64,000 bases of DNA from Flavobacterium sp. A45 (GTDB lineage: Bacteria; Bacteroidota; Bacteroidia; Flavobacteriales; Flavobacteriaceae): NCBI RefSeq assembly GCF_002001005.1, contig NZ_MUNX01000065.1:62001-126000 (forward strand), in the 5' to 3' direction. The notes below the pieces were generated by a model that saw only the letters and a list, made by a program, of their open reading frames with translations, searched no databases and was not told the origin of the DNA. Below, one piece after another: positions 55,573 through 63,664 of this stretch (position 1 is its first letter; each line of letters begins with the position of its first letter). A program made the translations under genes and the position numbers.

Positions 55573-56343
55573 TTATTTCTTTTTGGCCATTTTCATATTT
55601 AATATTTCTACAAATAAAGAGAACGAGATAGCAAAGTATAAATAACCTTTTGGAACAGGAGTCACGTGGCTTCCAAAAATAAGAGCATTTGACAAATGTG
55701 CACTTTCTGTCAACAACATGAACCCTATCAAAATCAAAAAGGACAATCCCAAAATTTGTATCGATGGATGCTTATTTACAAAATTTCCGACTGGAACAGC
55801 AAACTGCATCATTACCATAACTGAAATAACAACAGCAGTAATCATGATGATCAAAGCGCCCTCAACACCGTTAGTCATCCCGACTGCAGTCAGAATACTG
55901 TCAAAAGAGAAAACCAAGTCAATCATTATAATCTGCAGAATAACACTTCGAAAAGACTTCGTTGCAGCTTTGCCCAATTCTTTTTCTTCATGACCCTTTT
56001 CATCGACTTTTTCCCGAATTTCATTAGTGCTTTTGTAAATCAGGAACAAACCGCCAAATAATAAAATAAGACTCTGACCAGTAATTCCGGCATGCAACCA
56101 GCTCCAATCAATGGTAAACCATGGTTTCTTCATTTGAGTTAAAAAATTTATCCCGAACAAAAGGGCAATCCGCATAAACATGGCTAAGAACATTCCAATT
56201 TTGGTTGCTTTTTTTCGGTCATTTATTGCTAGTTTTCCAGTTGCAATAGAGATGAAAATGATGTTGTCAATCCCCAAAACAATTTCAAGAAAAGTCAGTG
56301 TTAATAAGGCAATCCATGCGTCTGGGTTCAAGAATACTTCCAT
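55573..56343 (-). CDS. TerC-family membrane protein
   Basis: 256 residues with about seven membrane segments. The TerC signature EIVLGIDNIIFISI is near residue 21, and the paired acidic motif DLVFSFDSILTAVGMTNG near 140. TerC-family proteins include manganese exporters and tellurite-resistance factors; metal export is the most likely role. It starts the operon with the NrtS-like gene. Confidence 0.9.
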   Translation of the reverse strand: MEVFLNPDAWIALLTLTFLEIVLGIDNIIFISIATGKLAINDRKKATKIGMFLAMFMRIALLFGINFLTQMKKPWFTIDWSWLHAGITGQSLILLFGGLFLIYKSTNEIREKVDEKGHEEKELGKAATKSFRSVILQIIMIDLVFSFDSILTAVGMTNGVEGALIIMITAVVISVMVMMQFAVPVGNFVNKHPSIQILGLSFLILIGFMLLTESAHLSNALIFGSHVTPVPKGYLYFAISFSLFVEILNMKMAKKK

Positions 56344-56385
56344 TTTATATTTTTAGGGTTATGTTTTTTTTTAAATCTAAATTCT

Positions 56386-56760
56386 TTAATCTGCAATCTT
56401 AACAACCGTTCCTTTTTGTTTAGCATCGTCACCAACCATTCCAAATTCAAAGGTATAGGAATTCTTTGAAGTTGTCAAGATTTTCATAGAAATTGCTTTC
56501 TCTTCCGCCTTATTTTTCGGGTGTTTCTTTTGTAAAACATATTCGCAGTCATTTACCCAGCGAACTTTTGAAGTATCTGTTTTTCCTTCAAAAGTTTCAA
56601 TTTCAATACTGTCATTACGCTCAAAAACCGTTGTTTTTTTAACGCCGTCAATTTCGTATTCAAATTTAAATTTACCGGTTTTAAAATCGGTACAGTTGCG
56701 TTCTACATTATAACAGGACATTAACAGCAATAGGGGGGCGAGTAATATTGTTTTTTTCAT
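56386..56760 (-). CDS. Small conserved lipoprotein, unknown function
   Basis: 124 residues with lipobox LLMSC (Cys16). The mature region has ERNCTDFKTGKFKFEYEIDG and a second conserved cysteine in VNDCEYVL. Similar flavobacterial proteins are sometimes labelled DNA topoisomerase IV in databases; nothing here supports that label. Function is unknown. It lies 42 bases above the terC gene and could be transcribed with it. Confidence 0.75.
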   Translation of the reverse strand: MKKTILLAPLLLLMSCYNVERNCTDFKTGKFKFEYEIDGVKKTTVFERNDSIEIETFEGKTDTSKVRWVNDCEYVLQKKHPKNKAEEKAISMKILTTSKNSYTFEFGMVGDDAKQKGTVVKIAD

Positions 56761-56786
56761 TGTCTTTCGTGTTTTTTATTTTTATT

Positions 56787-56920
56787 AGAGCCTAATCCAG
56801 CTGTCCGTTACAACTCCTCGGTCTATCCTCTTTTTTTCTAATGCCACAAAAGGAGCTTCCGTTGGTCGCTCTTTTGTGACAAGAAAAAATAGAGTTTAGC
56901 CCTGCAGGGTTTTCACTTCC
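56787..56920. repeat. Palindromic intergenic element, REP-like
   Basis: A long hairpin (core stem 56845-56856 with 56868-56878, one bulged G, extended outward by CTC-T-rich/A-rich-GAG arms to about 56828-56894) lies beside a perfect CCCTGCAGGG palindrome at 56900-56909. Read on the minus strand it contains GGATAGACCGAGGAGTTG and CGGACAGCTGGATT. This style recurs in Flavobacterium intergenic DNA, from recall. It resembles the element at 61790. Confidence 0.55.
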
Positions 56921-56991
56921 ATCTGGGGCAAGTATTAGTCATTAACATTGATATTGCTTTTTGTCATTGCAATTGCTATTGAATTTTGTCT

Positions 56992-57567
56992 TTATTTCAA
57001 TCTTCTAAATTCTTCTTCCGTAAAATTTTTAATCGTTTTCTCTTGTGCAAATTTATCTGCGTTATAATTATTCGATTTGTTTTTAGGAATTGATAAACTA
57101 TTCCATTCATTATTTTTAAGTTGTTTGGCATAAAACACAATTTGCCCAACATGGTAAGGATAATGCGCCAGTTGTCTGTTGATGGCTTCAATAACCGTGT
57201 GCCCTTCATTCCTGATATAAATAATTTCCGAAAGCTGGTCAGGCTGTAAGCTGTCTAAAGCTCCCAAAAAGCAATCCCAGCCAGTATTCCAAGAAGCTAA
57301 AACTTCTTCTTTTGTCTGTAAATCATTTTCAAATTCACTATCCCGATTTCTAGTTTCTTTCTCTCCATCGGTAGTCAGGAAATCCGTCCAGCGCGACAGC
57401 ATATTTCCAGAGAGGTGTTTTACAATCACTGCAATGCTGTTGGTATCATCATTTGCTGATGCAAAAAGCTGTTCTGGTTCCAATTGTTCCATTGCTTTTT
57501 CTCCCAACATTTTATAGTAGAGAAATTGCTTTTTTACACTTTCAAGATAGGATGTTGTTGCATTCAT
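56992..57567 (-). CDS. DUF1572/DinB-fold protein
   Basis: 191 residues forming a four-helix DinB-like fold of the DUF1572 family. Conserved histidines lie in IVKHLSGNMLSRW near residue 50 and in QLAHYPYHVGQIVFYAKQL near 135, the usual metal-binding pattern. The family includes thiol-dependent enzymes and proteins of unknown role. It lies 26 bases below the DUF1016 nuclease gene and may be in its transcript. Confidence 0.85.
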   Translation of the reverse strand: MNATTSYLESVKKQFLYYKMLGEKAMEQLEPEQLFASANDDTNSIAVIVKHLSGNMLSRWTDFLTTDGEKETRNRDSEFENDLQTKEEVLASWNTGWDCFLGALDSLQPDQLSEIIYIRNEGHTVIEAINRQLAHYPYHVGQIVFYAKQLKNNEWNSLSIPKNKSNNYNADKFAQEKTIKNFTEEEFRRLK

Positions 57568-57593
57568 GGTTATTTAAGTTTGAAAACATTTTT

Positions 57594-58586
57594 TTAGTTG
57601 TATTTCTCGGGATCTAGTGACTCTAGAATTTCTTTCCATTTGCGTTGCAATAGTTCTTTACTTGGAAGTTTTGTTTGATAATCAGAGACTAATGTTGGCG
57701 AGACTGTTCTGCTTAAAGCATATTCTACAACAATATCATCTTTGCCGTTACATAATAATATGCCAATGCTGGGCTGTTCATGCGGTTTACGGATATCTCT
57801 GTCTAGTGCTTCGAGATAAAAATTAAGCTGTCCTAAATGTTCGGGTTTGAATTTTTCTATTTTCAATTCAATTGCTACCATACAATTTAGGTTTCTGTTA
57901 TAAAACAAAAGATCAATTGCAAAATCTTGGTTACCTACTTGCAGAGGATATTCTTCACCCATAAAAGCAAAATCTCGTCCAAATTCCAATAGAAATTTTG
58001 TTATGTTTTGTGCAATTGCTTTTCTTAAATCTTTTTCTAAATGACTTTCGGGTAATTGAAGTAATTCTAAGACATATGTGTCTTTGAAAGTGTTTGTTAC
58101 TTCTTTTGGAAAAACTCGCTCCATTGGTGCGAGTTTTGTATTGGCTAACATTACTCTTTCAAAACAAGAGGAATTTATTTGTCTCTGTAATTCTGCTTTA
58201 GACCATTTTTCTCGAATCGTCATTTTTATGTAAAACTCCCTTTCTTCAATAGACTTGCATGGCAAAATGATGATATTATTAGTCCAAGTTATTTCTCGCA
58301 CCAGTGGTGCGAGTTTTGTAAAATCTTTGTAAGTCTCAAAAAACTGTTTCATTCTCCATATGTTTTGAGAAGAAAAACCAGTAATATTTGGCTCTGATTC
58401 TTGAATAAAAAGGGATAATTCTTTCACAACTGATTTTCCCCAAGCTTTCTTTTCCACTTGTTGGCTTATATATTCACCAATATGCCAATAAAGAGTTACT
58501 AATTCTTTATTTACAGCTTGGAAAGCATTTTCTTTTGCTTTGGATATAAGCGTTGTAATATGTGAAAATTGTTCTTGGAGTTCCAT
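57594..58586 (-). CDS. DUF1016/YhcG-type PD-(D/E)XK nuclease, second copy
   Basis: 330 residues. The N-terminal DUF1016 domain has VTLYWHIGEYISQQV-like text near residues 30-45 and GFSSQNIWRMKQFFETY. The C-terminal nuclease domain has FAIDLLFYNRNLNCMVAIELKIEKFKPEHLGQ, giving the Asp-Glu-x-Lys core with the usual Glu. Two palindrome-encoded segments, TKLAPLVRE near residue 90 and TKLAPMERV near 150, interrupt the protein. It differs strongly from the copy at 19357 and is not a recent duplicate. Neighbours are a DinB-like gene and a pentapeptide-repeat gene, so it is an orphan rather than part of a clear restriction locus. Confidence 0.88.
   Translation of the reverse strand: MELQEQFSHITTLISKAKENAFQAVNKELVTLYWHIGEYISQQVEKKAWGKSVVKELSLFIQESEPNITGFSSQNIWRMKQFFETYKDFTKLAPLVREITWTNNIIILPCKSIEEREFYIKMTIREKWSKAELQRQINSSCFERVMLANTKLAPMERVFPKEVTNTFKDTYVLELLQLPESHLEKDLRKAIAQNITKFLLEFGRDFAFMGEEYPLQVGNQDFAIDLLFYNRNLNCMVAIELKIEKFKPEHLGQLNFYLEALDRDIRKPHEQPSIGILLCNGKDDIVVEYALSRTVSPTLVSDYQTKLPSKELLQRKWKEILESLDPEKYN
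58111..58137. repeat. In-frame palindrome 2 in second DUF1016 gene
   Basis: Arms 58111-58123 and 58125-58137 pair at 12 of 13 positions around one central base. Shares 16 identical bases with palindrome 1, exactly 180 bases away. Confidence 0.85.
58295..58313. repeat. In-frame palindrome 1 in second DUF1016 gene
   Basis: A perfect 19-base palindrome with 9-base arms around a single central base. It encodes LAPLVR just before the conserved ITW segment. Confidence 0.9.
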
Positions 58587-58633
58587 GAATTGAATTTTAA
58601 ATAGCTACAATATACATAAGATTAAACAAACAA

Positions 58634-59206
58634 TCACTCAATTTTTATATCATATTTATCCAAAAGCCCAGCAATTCCCTGACTGGAAAATTTAGCTTTT
58701 TTCATCGGGTTGAATTCGGGGTCGATTTTATAATTGTAAGCTGTAGTAAAATCAGCACCGGCCAAAAGAGTATCGTTAAAAATGGCATTGTCTAAATTAC
58801 AGTTTCCAAAAAACGACTGAGTTAAATTGGTTCCTATAAAAGTAACTTCTTTCAAGGAACAGGAATTGAATTTGGTCTTTGGCATTTTTTTATTCGCAAA
58901 AGAGCTGTAGTCCAGCATGCAATCCTGAAATTGCACATTGAACAGAAAATCCTGACAAGACTGAAATTGAATCCCCATTAATTTACAGTTCTTAAAGCTT
59001 ACAGTCTTCAGGCTGGACCCCCCCAATTGTGTCATCGATAAATTACATTCTATGAATTCACAATCCATAAAACTATTATTAGAAAAATCACTATTTGAGA
59101 AATCGCAGTTCTTAAAAACGCAATCTTCAAATTCACGATTGTTAATCTTCTTGCCAATATAGGTTACTTTTTCAAATGTTTTTTGAATGTGTATCAGGTC
59201 TTCCAT
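58634..59206 (-). CDS. Pentapeptide-repeat protein
   Basis: 190 residues made of pentapeptide repeats A(N/D)LXX-like in degenerate form, for example FKNCDFSNSDFSNNSFMDCEF and FIGTNLTQSFFGNCNLDNAIF. These build a right-handed square beta-helix. Some members (Qnr, MfpA) protect gyrase, but most have no known role and nothing here shows such binding. The gene overlaps the DUF6095-like gene by one base at 59206, so the two are translationally coupled. Confidence 0.9.
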   Translation of the reverse strand: MEDLIHIQKTFEKVTYIGKKINNREFEDCVFKNCDFSNSDFSNNSFMDCEFIECNLSMTQLGGSSLKTVSFKNCKLMGIQFQSCQDFLFNVQFQDCMLDYSSFANKKMPKTKFNSCSLKEVTFIGTNLTQSFFGNCNLDNAIFNDTLLAGADFTTAYNYKIDPEFNPMKKAKFSSQGIAGLLDKYDIKIE

Positions 59207-59424
59207 TAGTCGTTAAATATGCCTTTCATTATTATTTTCAAACCTAAAAACATTAAAAACATAGAAGCTAAGCAAGCAATGATTCCTATGCCTAAAACCA
59301 AGTAATGCCAATTAGTATGCTGGTTCATAAATGCATTATAAATTACGGTTGGTCCAATAAACATAAGCGGTAAAGCTCCAGTTAAGTATTTGATTCCCTT
59401 GGCTAATAATTCTTTGTTTGCCAT
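59206..59424 (-). CDS. Small membrane protein, DUF6095-like
   Basis: 72 residues with two membrane segments (about 13-32 and 43-66). It matches the pattern of the small flavobacterial family DUF6095, recalled rather than searched. Function is unknown. It lies three bases below the exported protein gene and overlaps the pentapeptide gene, forming a tight cluster downstream of murQ. Confidence 0.75.
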   Translation of the reverse strand: MANKELLAKGIKYLTGALPLMFIGPTVIYNAFMNQHTNWHYLVLGIGIIACLASMFLMFLGLKIIMKGIFND

Positions 59425-59427
59425 TTT

Positions 59428-59889
59428 TTAAAATTGAAATTGTAAGCCGTAACCACTTTGATTGGCAATTATATTTAGTTCAAAATTTGAATCGTCTGAG
59501 GCTGACTTTTTTAAGCCGTCATTATAAAGAGCAAGAGCATCATTTAGTTTTTTAGTTCTTCCTGATAGAACAGGAATGGAAGTGACTAATGAGGCTAGCC
59601 CAACATAAGTAAGTGGTGTTGGGTATTTCACATCTGCTGTTGCTCCTGTGATTAGGTCAGCCACGACTAAACCACCACCAAATCCAAGTAAAAAGCCTCC
59701 TACTGATCCTTTGGTTCTTGAAGCTTTGAAAAGGGCTAAAGCTTCAGTATTAGATGCTAATAATGTTTTGACTTCTTTATTTGAAAGTTGTTTTCCTTCT
59801 GCAAAAAAGCGACCTTTTTTGGTTGTTATTTCTTGTGAAAAGACTGTTGTGGAAAGAAGAATAGTAAATAGAGTAATTATTTTTTTCAT
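59428..59889 (-). CDS. Exported protein, unknown function
   Basis: 153 residues with a signal peptide (1-18, ending VFSQ). A glycine-rich hydrophobic segment GGFLLGFGGGLVVADLITG near 65-85 is followed by a second hydrophobic stretch TYVGLASLVTSIPVLSG. The end, NIIANQSGYGLQFQF, finishes in Phe like an outer-membrane strand, but the protein is too short for a typical barrel. No family was recognised. It lies 19 bases below murQ. Confidence 0.7.
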   Translation of the reverse strand: MKKIITLFTILLSTTVFSQEITTKKGRFFAEGKQLSNKEVKTLLASNTEALALFKASRTKGSVGGFLLGFGGGLVVADLITGATADVKYPTPLTYVGLASLVTSIPVLSGRTKKLNDALALYNDGLKKSASDDSNFELNIIANQSGYGLQFQF

Positions 59890-59908
59890 TATTTTTTATA
59901 TTGATAAA

Positions 59909-60721
59909 TTATTGTTTCCAATTGTCAACTGCTTTTCGGACACTTCCATATTTTGCCAGCAATTCAGCACCTTGTTCATAGGTTACGGGAATTTCTCCCA
60001 TAATCATTTTTACACCACGATCAACCAGTTTGCTATTGCTTAATTGCATATCGACCATTTTGTTACCTTTCACTTTTCCAAGCTGAATCATAGTGGCAGT
60101 GGTAATCATATTCAGAACTAATTTCTGGGCAGTTCCGGCTTTCATTCTGGAACTTCCAGTTACAAATTCAGGTCCTACAATAACTTCGATTGGGAATTTT
60201 GCCGTTTGCGAAAGCGGACTTCCGGCATTGCAGGAAATACTTCCGGTACTAATGTTATTTTTGTTGCAGGCCTGTAACCCTCCAATAACATAAGGCGTTG
60301 TTCCAGAGGCTGCGATTCCTACAACAACATCATTTTCGTTCACATTAAATGCCTGTAAGTCCAGCCAAGCTTGTGTCGCGTTATCTTCGGCGTTTTCTAC
60401 GGCTTTGCGAATAGCGGTGTCACCACCAGCGATGATACCAACAACCAAATCAAATGGCACTCCAAAAGTAGGAGGACATTCGGAAGCGTCTAATATTCCC
60501 AAACGGCCTGAAGTTCCTGCTCCAATGTAGAATAGTCGTCCACCTAATTTCATTTTGGCAACAATTTCACTTACCAAAGTTTCTATTTGTGGCAAGGCTT
60601 TTTCTACTGCGAGAGGGACAGTTTGGTCTTCATTATTGATATTGGTAAGTAATTCTTGAACCGACATTTTTTCTAAATGTTCGTATTTGGAAGATTGCTC
60701 AGTGGTCTTTGTGAAGTTCAT
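59909..60721 (-). CDS. murQ: N-acetylmuramic acid 6-phosphate etherase
   Basis: 270-residue SIS-domain enzyme that removes lactate from MurNAc 6-phosphate during cell-wall recycling. The start TTEQSSKYEHLEKMSVQELLTNINNEDQTV is typical, followed by YIGAGTSGRLGILDASECPPTFG near residue 66, with the catalytic Glu, and GPEFVTGSSRMKAGTAQKLVLNM near 180. No MurNAc kinase or transporter is in the window. It heads a four-gene cluster with the exported, DUF6095-like and pentapeptide genes. Confidence 0.95.
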   Translation of the reverse strand: MNFTKTTEQSSKYEHLEKMSVQELLTNINNEDQTVPLAVEKALPQIETLVSEIVAKMKLGGRLFYIGAGTSGRLGILDASECPPTFGVPFDLVVGIIAGGDTAIRKAVENAEDNATQAWLDLQAFNVNENDVVVGIAASGTTPYVIGGLQACNKNNISTGSISCNAGSPLSQTAKFPIEVIVGPEFVTGSSRMKAGTAQKLVLNMITTATMIQLGKVKGNKMVDMQLSNSKLVDRGVKMIMGEIPVTYEQGAELLAKYGSVRKAVDNWKQ

Positions 60722-61075
60722 TATTCTGTTTTAAAATTGACAACTTTTGTGGGTTGGTAAAGTTAGGGAATTTTAAAACTTATCTATTCTGTGTTAAACG
60801 AAAAAAAAAGGTATAAAGGCCAAATTATTTTCACATAAGGCTACATTTTGCCAATAGCTGTATAATTAATCCAGGTAGTTGAATTATGATTTGGTTAGAT
60901 ATATTTTTTAATCGACATGAATAAATGAGATAAGCTCATGTCTTTAGGAAAAGGAAAGACAAGGCGGGGATATTTTAGAACGAAAATTTTTAACGTTAAT
61001 AAAAAAGTTTCCTATTGATCAATGGTAACTGGAATTTATATGAAAAGCACAATAAAAAAGGGAAAGTTTTTTGGC
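60722..61075. other. Intergenic region upstream of murQ
   Basis: 354 AT-rich bases. Two mutually exclusive short hairpins lie at about 60917-60961 (GACATGA with TCATGTC, then GTCTTT with AAAGAC), and a 10-bp palindrome ATTGATCAAT at about 61015-61024. No gene or consensus promoter was seen. Confidence 0.4.
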
Positions 61076-61501
61076 TTATACACTCTTTAGAAAAGTGTCT
61101 TCTTCACTTTCGTCTTCTTTTTGTTGTTCCTCCTCATTTGATTCAATAAGTACATTGTGGAGGCGTTCGGCCATCTTTTCGATGCTATTGGTAATTGATT
61201 CGTAAACCAATTCCATTCTGCGGTGTTTCTCTTCTTTTACCGCTCGTAAAACATCTTCAACGAAAAATTTATCATATTTCTCGGCAACAGAATCACGTGT
61301 ATTGGTCAATCGAATTACAGAATCATTACTCAATATGGTAACTTTAAAGTGTTGTTCTTCGTTACTCAAATAGTATTTACCGCCCAATTCATCACAATTG
61401 ATGTCTGTTGAGCTGATTTTTAGCAACTCCGTAATTATTCCGAAAATATGATTTTCAATTTTCGAATATACTTTGGGCTTTCTTTTGAAAAAATTAAACA
61501 T
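61076..61501 (-). CDS. Conserved-looking cytoplasmic protein, unknown function
   Basis: 141 residues, no signal peptide. A mixed alpha/beta N-terminal part (about 1-90) ends with a helical stretch VLRAVKEEKHRRMELVYESITNSIEKMAERLHNVL and an acidic C-terminal tail (NEEEQQKEDESEEDTFL). No family was recognised. It is flanked by gaps of 354 and 438 bases, so it stands alone. Confidence 0.65.
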   Translation of the reverse strand: MFNFFKRKPKVYSKIENHIFGIITELLKISSTDINCDELGGKYYLSNEEQHFKVTILSNDSVIRLTNTRDSVAEKYDKFFVEDVLRAVKEEKHRRMELVYESITNSIEKMAERLHNVLIESNEEEQQKEDESEEDTFLKSV

Positions 61502-61939
61502 ACAAATAGCTGTATATTAAGGGTTTTGAATAATTTTTCCGCATCTTTTTTCTCTAAGATAAATTTAGTAATGTTCTTGAATCAATTCTGCTATAGACAG
61601 AAACTTCTCAGTTTATAAATTCTGACAAATTAACAGTAATGTTTTTAATAATGCAAATTATTTAAATTAATTATATATAATCAAAATATTTATAAGAAAA
61701 AAGATATTTTTTAATAACAATTAGATAAAAGTAAATATATAGATTGGTTTTATCTTTATTGAAAAGGAATGTTGCTCTTTAGAGTGAATTGCGTGAGGGA
61801 CAGGAGCTAGCTACCGAAGTAGCGCGGATTGCCCGACACCATAAAGCAAATGGACCAACTCAACAGTATGATGAGTTGGTCCATTTGCTTTATGGTGGCA
61901 CGCCCAAATGATTTTTTTGTTTATTGATAAGTGAATTTT
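61502..61939. other. Intergenic region with palindromic element
   Basis: 438 bases. Bases 61620-61745 are very AT-rich, and 61790-61905 hold the palindromic element described separately. No gene was recognised. Confidence 0.5.
61790..61905. repeat. Palindromic intergenic element with 26-bp perfect hairpin
   Basis: Arms 61837-61862 and 61872-61897 are a perfect 26-bp inverted repeat with a 9-base loop. A smaller GCTAC-CGAA-GTAGC hairpin lies at 61810-61823, after TGCGTGAGGGA and before GCGGATTGCCCGAC. The style fits REP-like elements of Flavobacterium and may also end transcription of the ZIP gene. Confidence 0.75.
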
Positions 61940-62608
61940 TTATAGCAAATAAGCTAAAACAATCCCGATTACAATCATCGATACTTTGGCAATATTGAAT
62001 TTGTGGCCTTCACTGCTTTCAAAAATTATAGTTGATGAAATGTGGAACAGAATACCAATAACTACGGCGGTAATCTCTGTGTAATAGTCATTCAATTGCG
62101 GTATAAAGTCGGAGACAATAGTTCCCAGTGGCGTCATGATCGCAAAAGTGACCATAAAGAAAAAAATGGCTGTTTTATCGAGACTGGCATTGATAAAAAA
62201 GGTTGTCAAAATAATGGCAATAGGTAAATGATGGATGGCTATTCCTAGTGCTAGATCGTGATGATGACTTACTGGAAATCCTTCAAGAAAGGCATGAATG
62301 CAAAGGCTGATGAACAGCAACCATGGAATTTGGTACATTTTTGCATGACCATGAACGTGACCGTGCTCGGCTCCCTTGGAGAAAAACTCCAATATGATTT
62401 GAAACAAAATTCCCATCATTATAAAAAGTCCAATGTTATGATTGTGGCTTTCGTATACTTCTGGAAGTAAATGCATCACCGTAAGTGACAGCAAGAATGA
62501 ACCACTAAACGCAAGTAATAGTTTGAGGTTGGTTTTGCTTTTAGGCTTTAAAAATAAAGCGATGAAATAACCAAGAAGTACAGACAGTAATGGTAATAGG
62601 TAATTCAT
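61940..62608 (-). CDS. ZIP-family metal transporter
   Basis: 222-residue inner-membrane protein with about seven to eight segments. The metal-binding histidines lie in CIHAFLEGFPVSHHHDLALGIAIHHLPIAIILT near residues 108-140, which matches the ZIP family helices IV and V, and a His-rich loop EHGHVHGHAKM lies before them. It probably imports zinc or iron. A 5' AT-rich stretch separates it from the upstream methyltransferase. Confidence 0.88.
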   Translation of the reverse strand: MNYLLPLLSVLLGYFIALFLKPKSKTNLKLLLAFSGSFLLSLTVMHLLPEVYESHNHNIGLFIMMGILFQIILEFFSKGAEHGHVHGHAKMYQIPWLLFISLCIHAFLEGFPVSHHHDLALGIAIHHLPIAIILTTFFINASLDKTAIFFFMVTFAIMTPLGTIVSDFIPQLNDYYTEITAVVIGILFHISSTIIFESSEGHKFNIAKVSMIVIGIVLAYLL

Positions 62609-62614
62609 GTTTCT

Positions 62615-62770
62615 TGTTTAATGGTTTAAATGTTTAAAAAAAGTTTGAAATTGTTTAAGAAAAGTTTGAGAGTTTAATTCAGTGTTATTTTAAGAAAAGC
62701 AATTTTTAAATCAAAAACAGCTTGTTATACAATTAAACATATTTAAACTTTTAAACAATTTTAAACTTCC
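62615..62770. repeat. AT-rich imperfect inverted repeat of GTTTAA units
   Basis: Several GTTTAAA-like units on the left (62617-62675) pair imperfectly with the reverse units on the right (62730-62770). It lies between the methyltransferase stop and the ZIP ATG and may weaken read-through. Confidence 0.45.
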
Positions 62771-62777
62771 CTAAAAC

Positions 62778-63542
62778 TTATTTAAAAATCATAATTAATC
62801 TTTCGCTTTCGGTTTTGTGGAATTTTTTTAGTTTGTAATCGCCAAAAATATCCAACAAGAAAATACCGGCTTCTTCCATCATTTCTTCAAAATCTTTGAG
62901 GGTAAGAGCTTTTACTTTTTCAGTGAAATGAAAGTTGTGACCTTGGTCTGCAAAATCAATTTCTTTGTATATGTGTCCGTCTTTTAAATAACGTTTAATA
63001 TGAAAATCGATTCCGTCCACGTGTTTTATTTCTTCGGGAACCAAAGTATTGAGTACATTGGTTACATTCATAAAATCGATTACGGCAAAACCATATTCAG
63101 TTAAGCTTTCTTTGATAGCTTTTAGTGTGGTGAGGTTGTCTTCGTCGTTTTCGAAATAACCAAAACTGGTAAACAGATTGAAAATTGCATCAAATTTATC
63201 TTCAAATGTTTCTCGCATATCATGTACCTGAAAATGCAAAGTTTCGTTGCTGTTTTTTTGCGCTTCGAGAATACTGTTTTCTGATAAATCGGCGCCAATA
63301 ACGTTAAATCCCAATTGGTTTAAATAAATGGAATGACGGCCTTTTCCACAAGCCAAATCAAGCACTTTTGCTTTTTCGGGAAGATTGAGATAATGCGTCA
63401 GATTGTCCATAAACAATTGGGCTTCTCTATAGTTTCTTTCTTTGTAAAGGATATGGTAATATGGGCTGTCGAACCAAGAGGCAAACCAATTTTCAGGATT
63501 TGAATGGGTAATTTGTGTTTTGTTATTTGTGGAATCGGACAT
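62778..63542 (-). CDS. Class I SAM-dependent methyltransferase
   Basis: 254-residue cytoplasmic methyltransferase. Motif I VLDLACGKGRHSIYLNQLGFNVIGADLS is near residues 58-85, and the following FDAIFNLFTSFGYF is the beta4 region. It is related to small-molecule methyltransferases of the Methyltransf_25 type and not closely to the one at 7203. Substrate unknown. It is divergent from the RNA methyltransferase gene. Confidence 0.88.
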   Translation of the reverse strand: MSDSTNNKTQITHSNPENWFASWFDSPYYHILYKERNYREAQLFMDNLTHYLNLPEKAKVLDLACGKGRHSIYLNQLGFNVIGADLSENSILEAQKNSNETLHFQVHDMRETFEDKFDAIFNLFTSFGYFENDEDNLTTLKAIKESLTEYGFAVIDFMNVTNVLNTLVPEEIKHVDGIDFHIKRYLKDGHIYKEIDFADQGHNFHFTEKVKALTLKDFEEMMEEAGIFLLDIFGDYKLKKFHKTESERLIMIFK

Positions 63543-63571
63543 TTATTCTTTTTCAATTAATTTAAGTCCCG

Positions 63572-63590
63572 CAAATTTAGTGTATTTTTG
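63572..63590. promoter_or_regulatory. Two facing -7 boxes between divergent methyltransferase genes
   Basis: TAAATTTG on the minus strand (63572-63579) and TATTTTTG on the plus strand (63583-63590) are separated by three bases. -33 elements are weak, so this is tentative. Confidence 0.4.
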
Positions 63591-63664
63591 CAGAAAATAT
63601 ACTATTTCAAACCGTTTAGGATGTTTGGAATACGCAATTTTAATATTGGAATTTATAAAGACAG

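Noticed and set aside
56386-56760. Label as DNA topoisomerase IV
   Set aside because: It is a 124-residue lipoprotein with no topoisomerase motif; the real subunits are parE and parC in this window.
57594-58586. Restriction-modification or phage-defence island
   Set aside because: No methyltransferase, specificity subunit or other defence gene is adjacent; neighbours are DinB-like and pentapeptide genes.
58634-59206. Pentapeptide-repeat protein as a Qnr-like gyrase protector
   Set aside because: Repeat type alone does not predict gyrase binding, and parE/parC are about 35 kb away.
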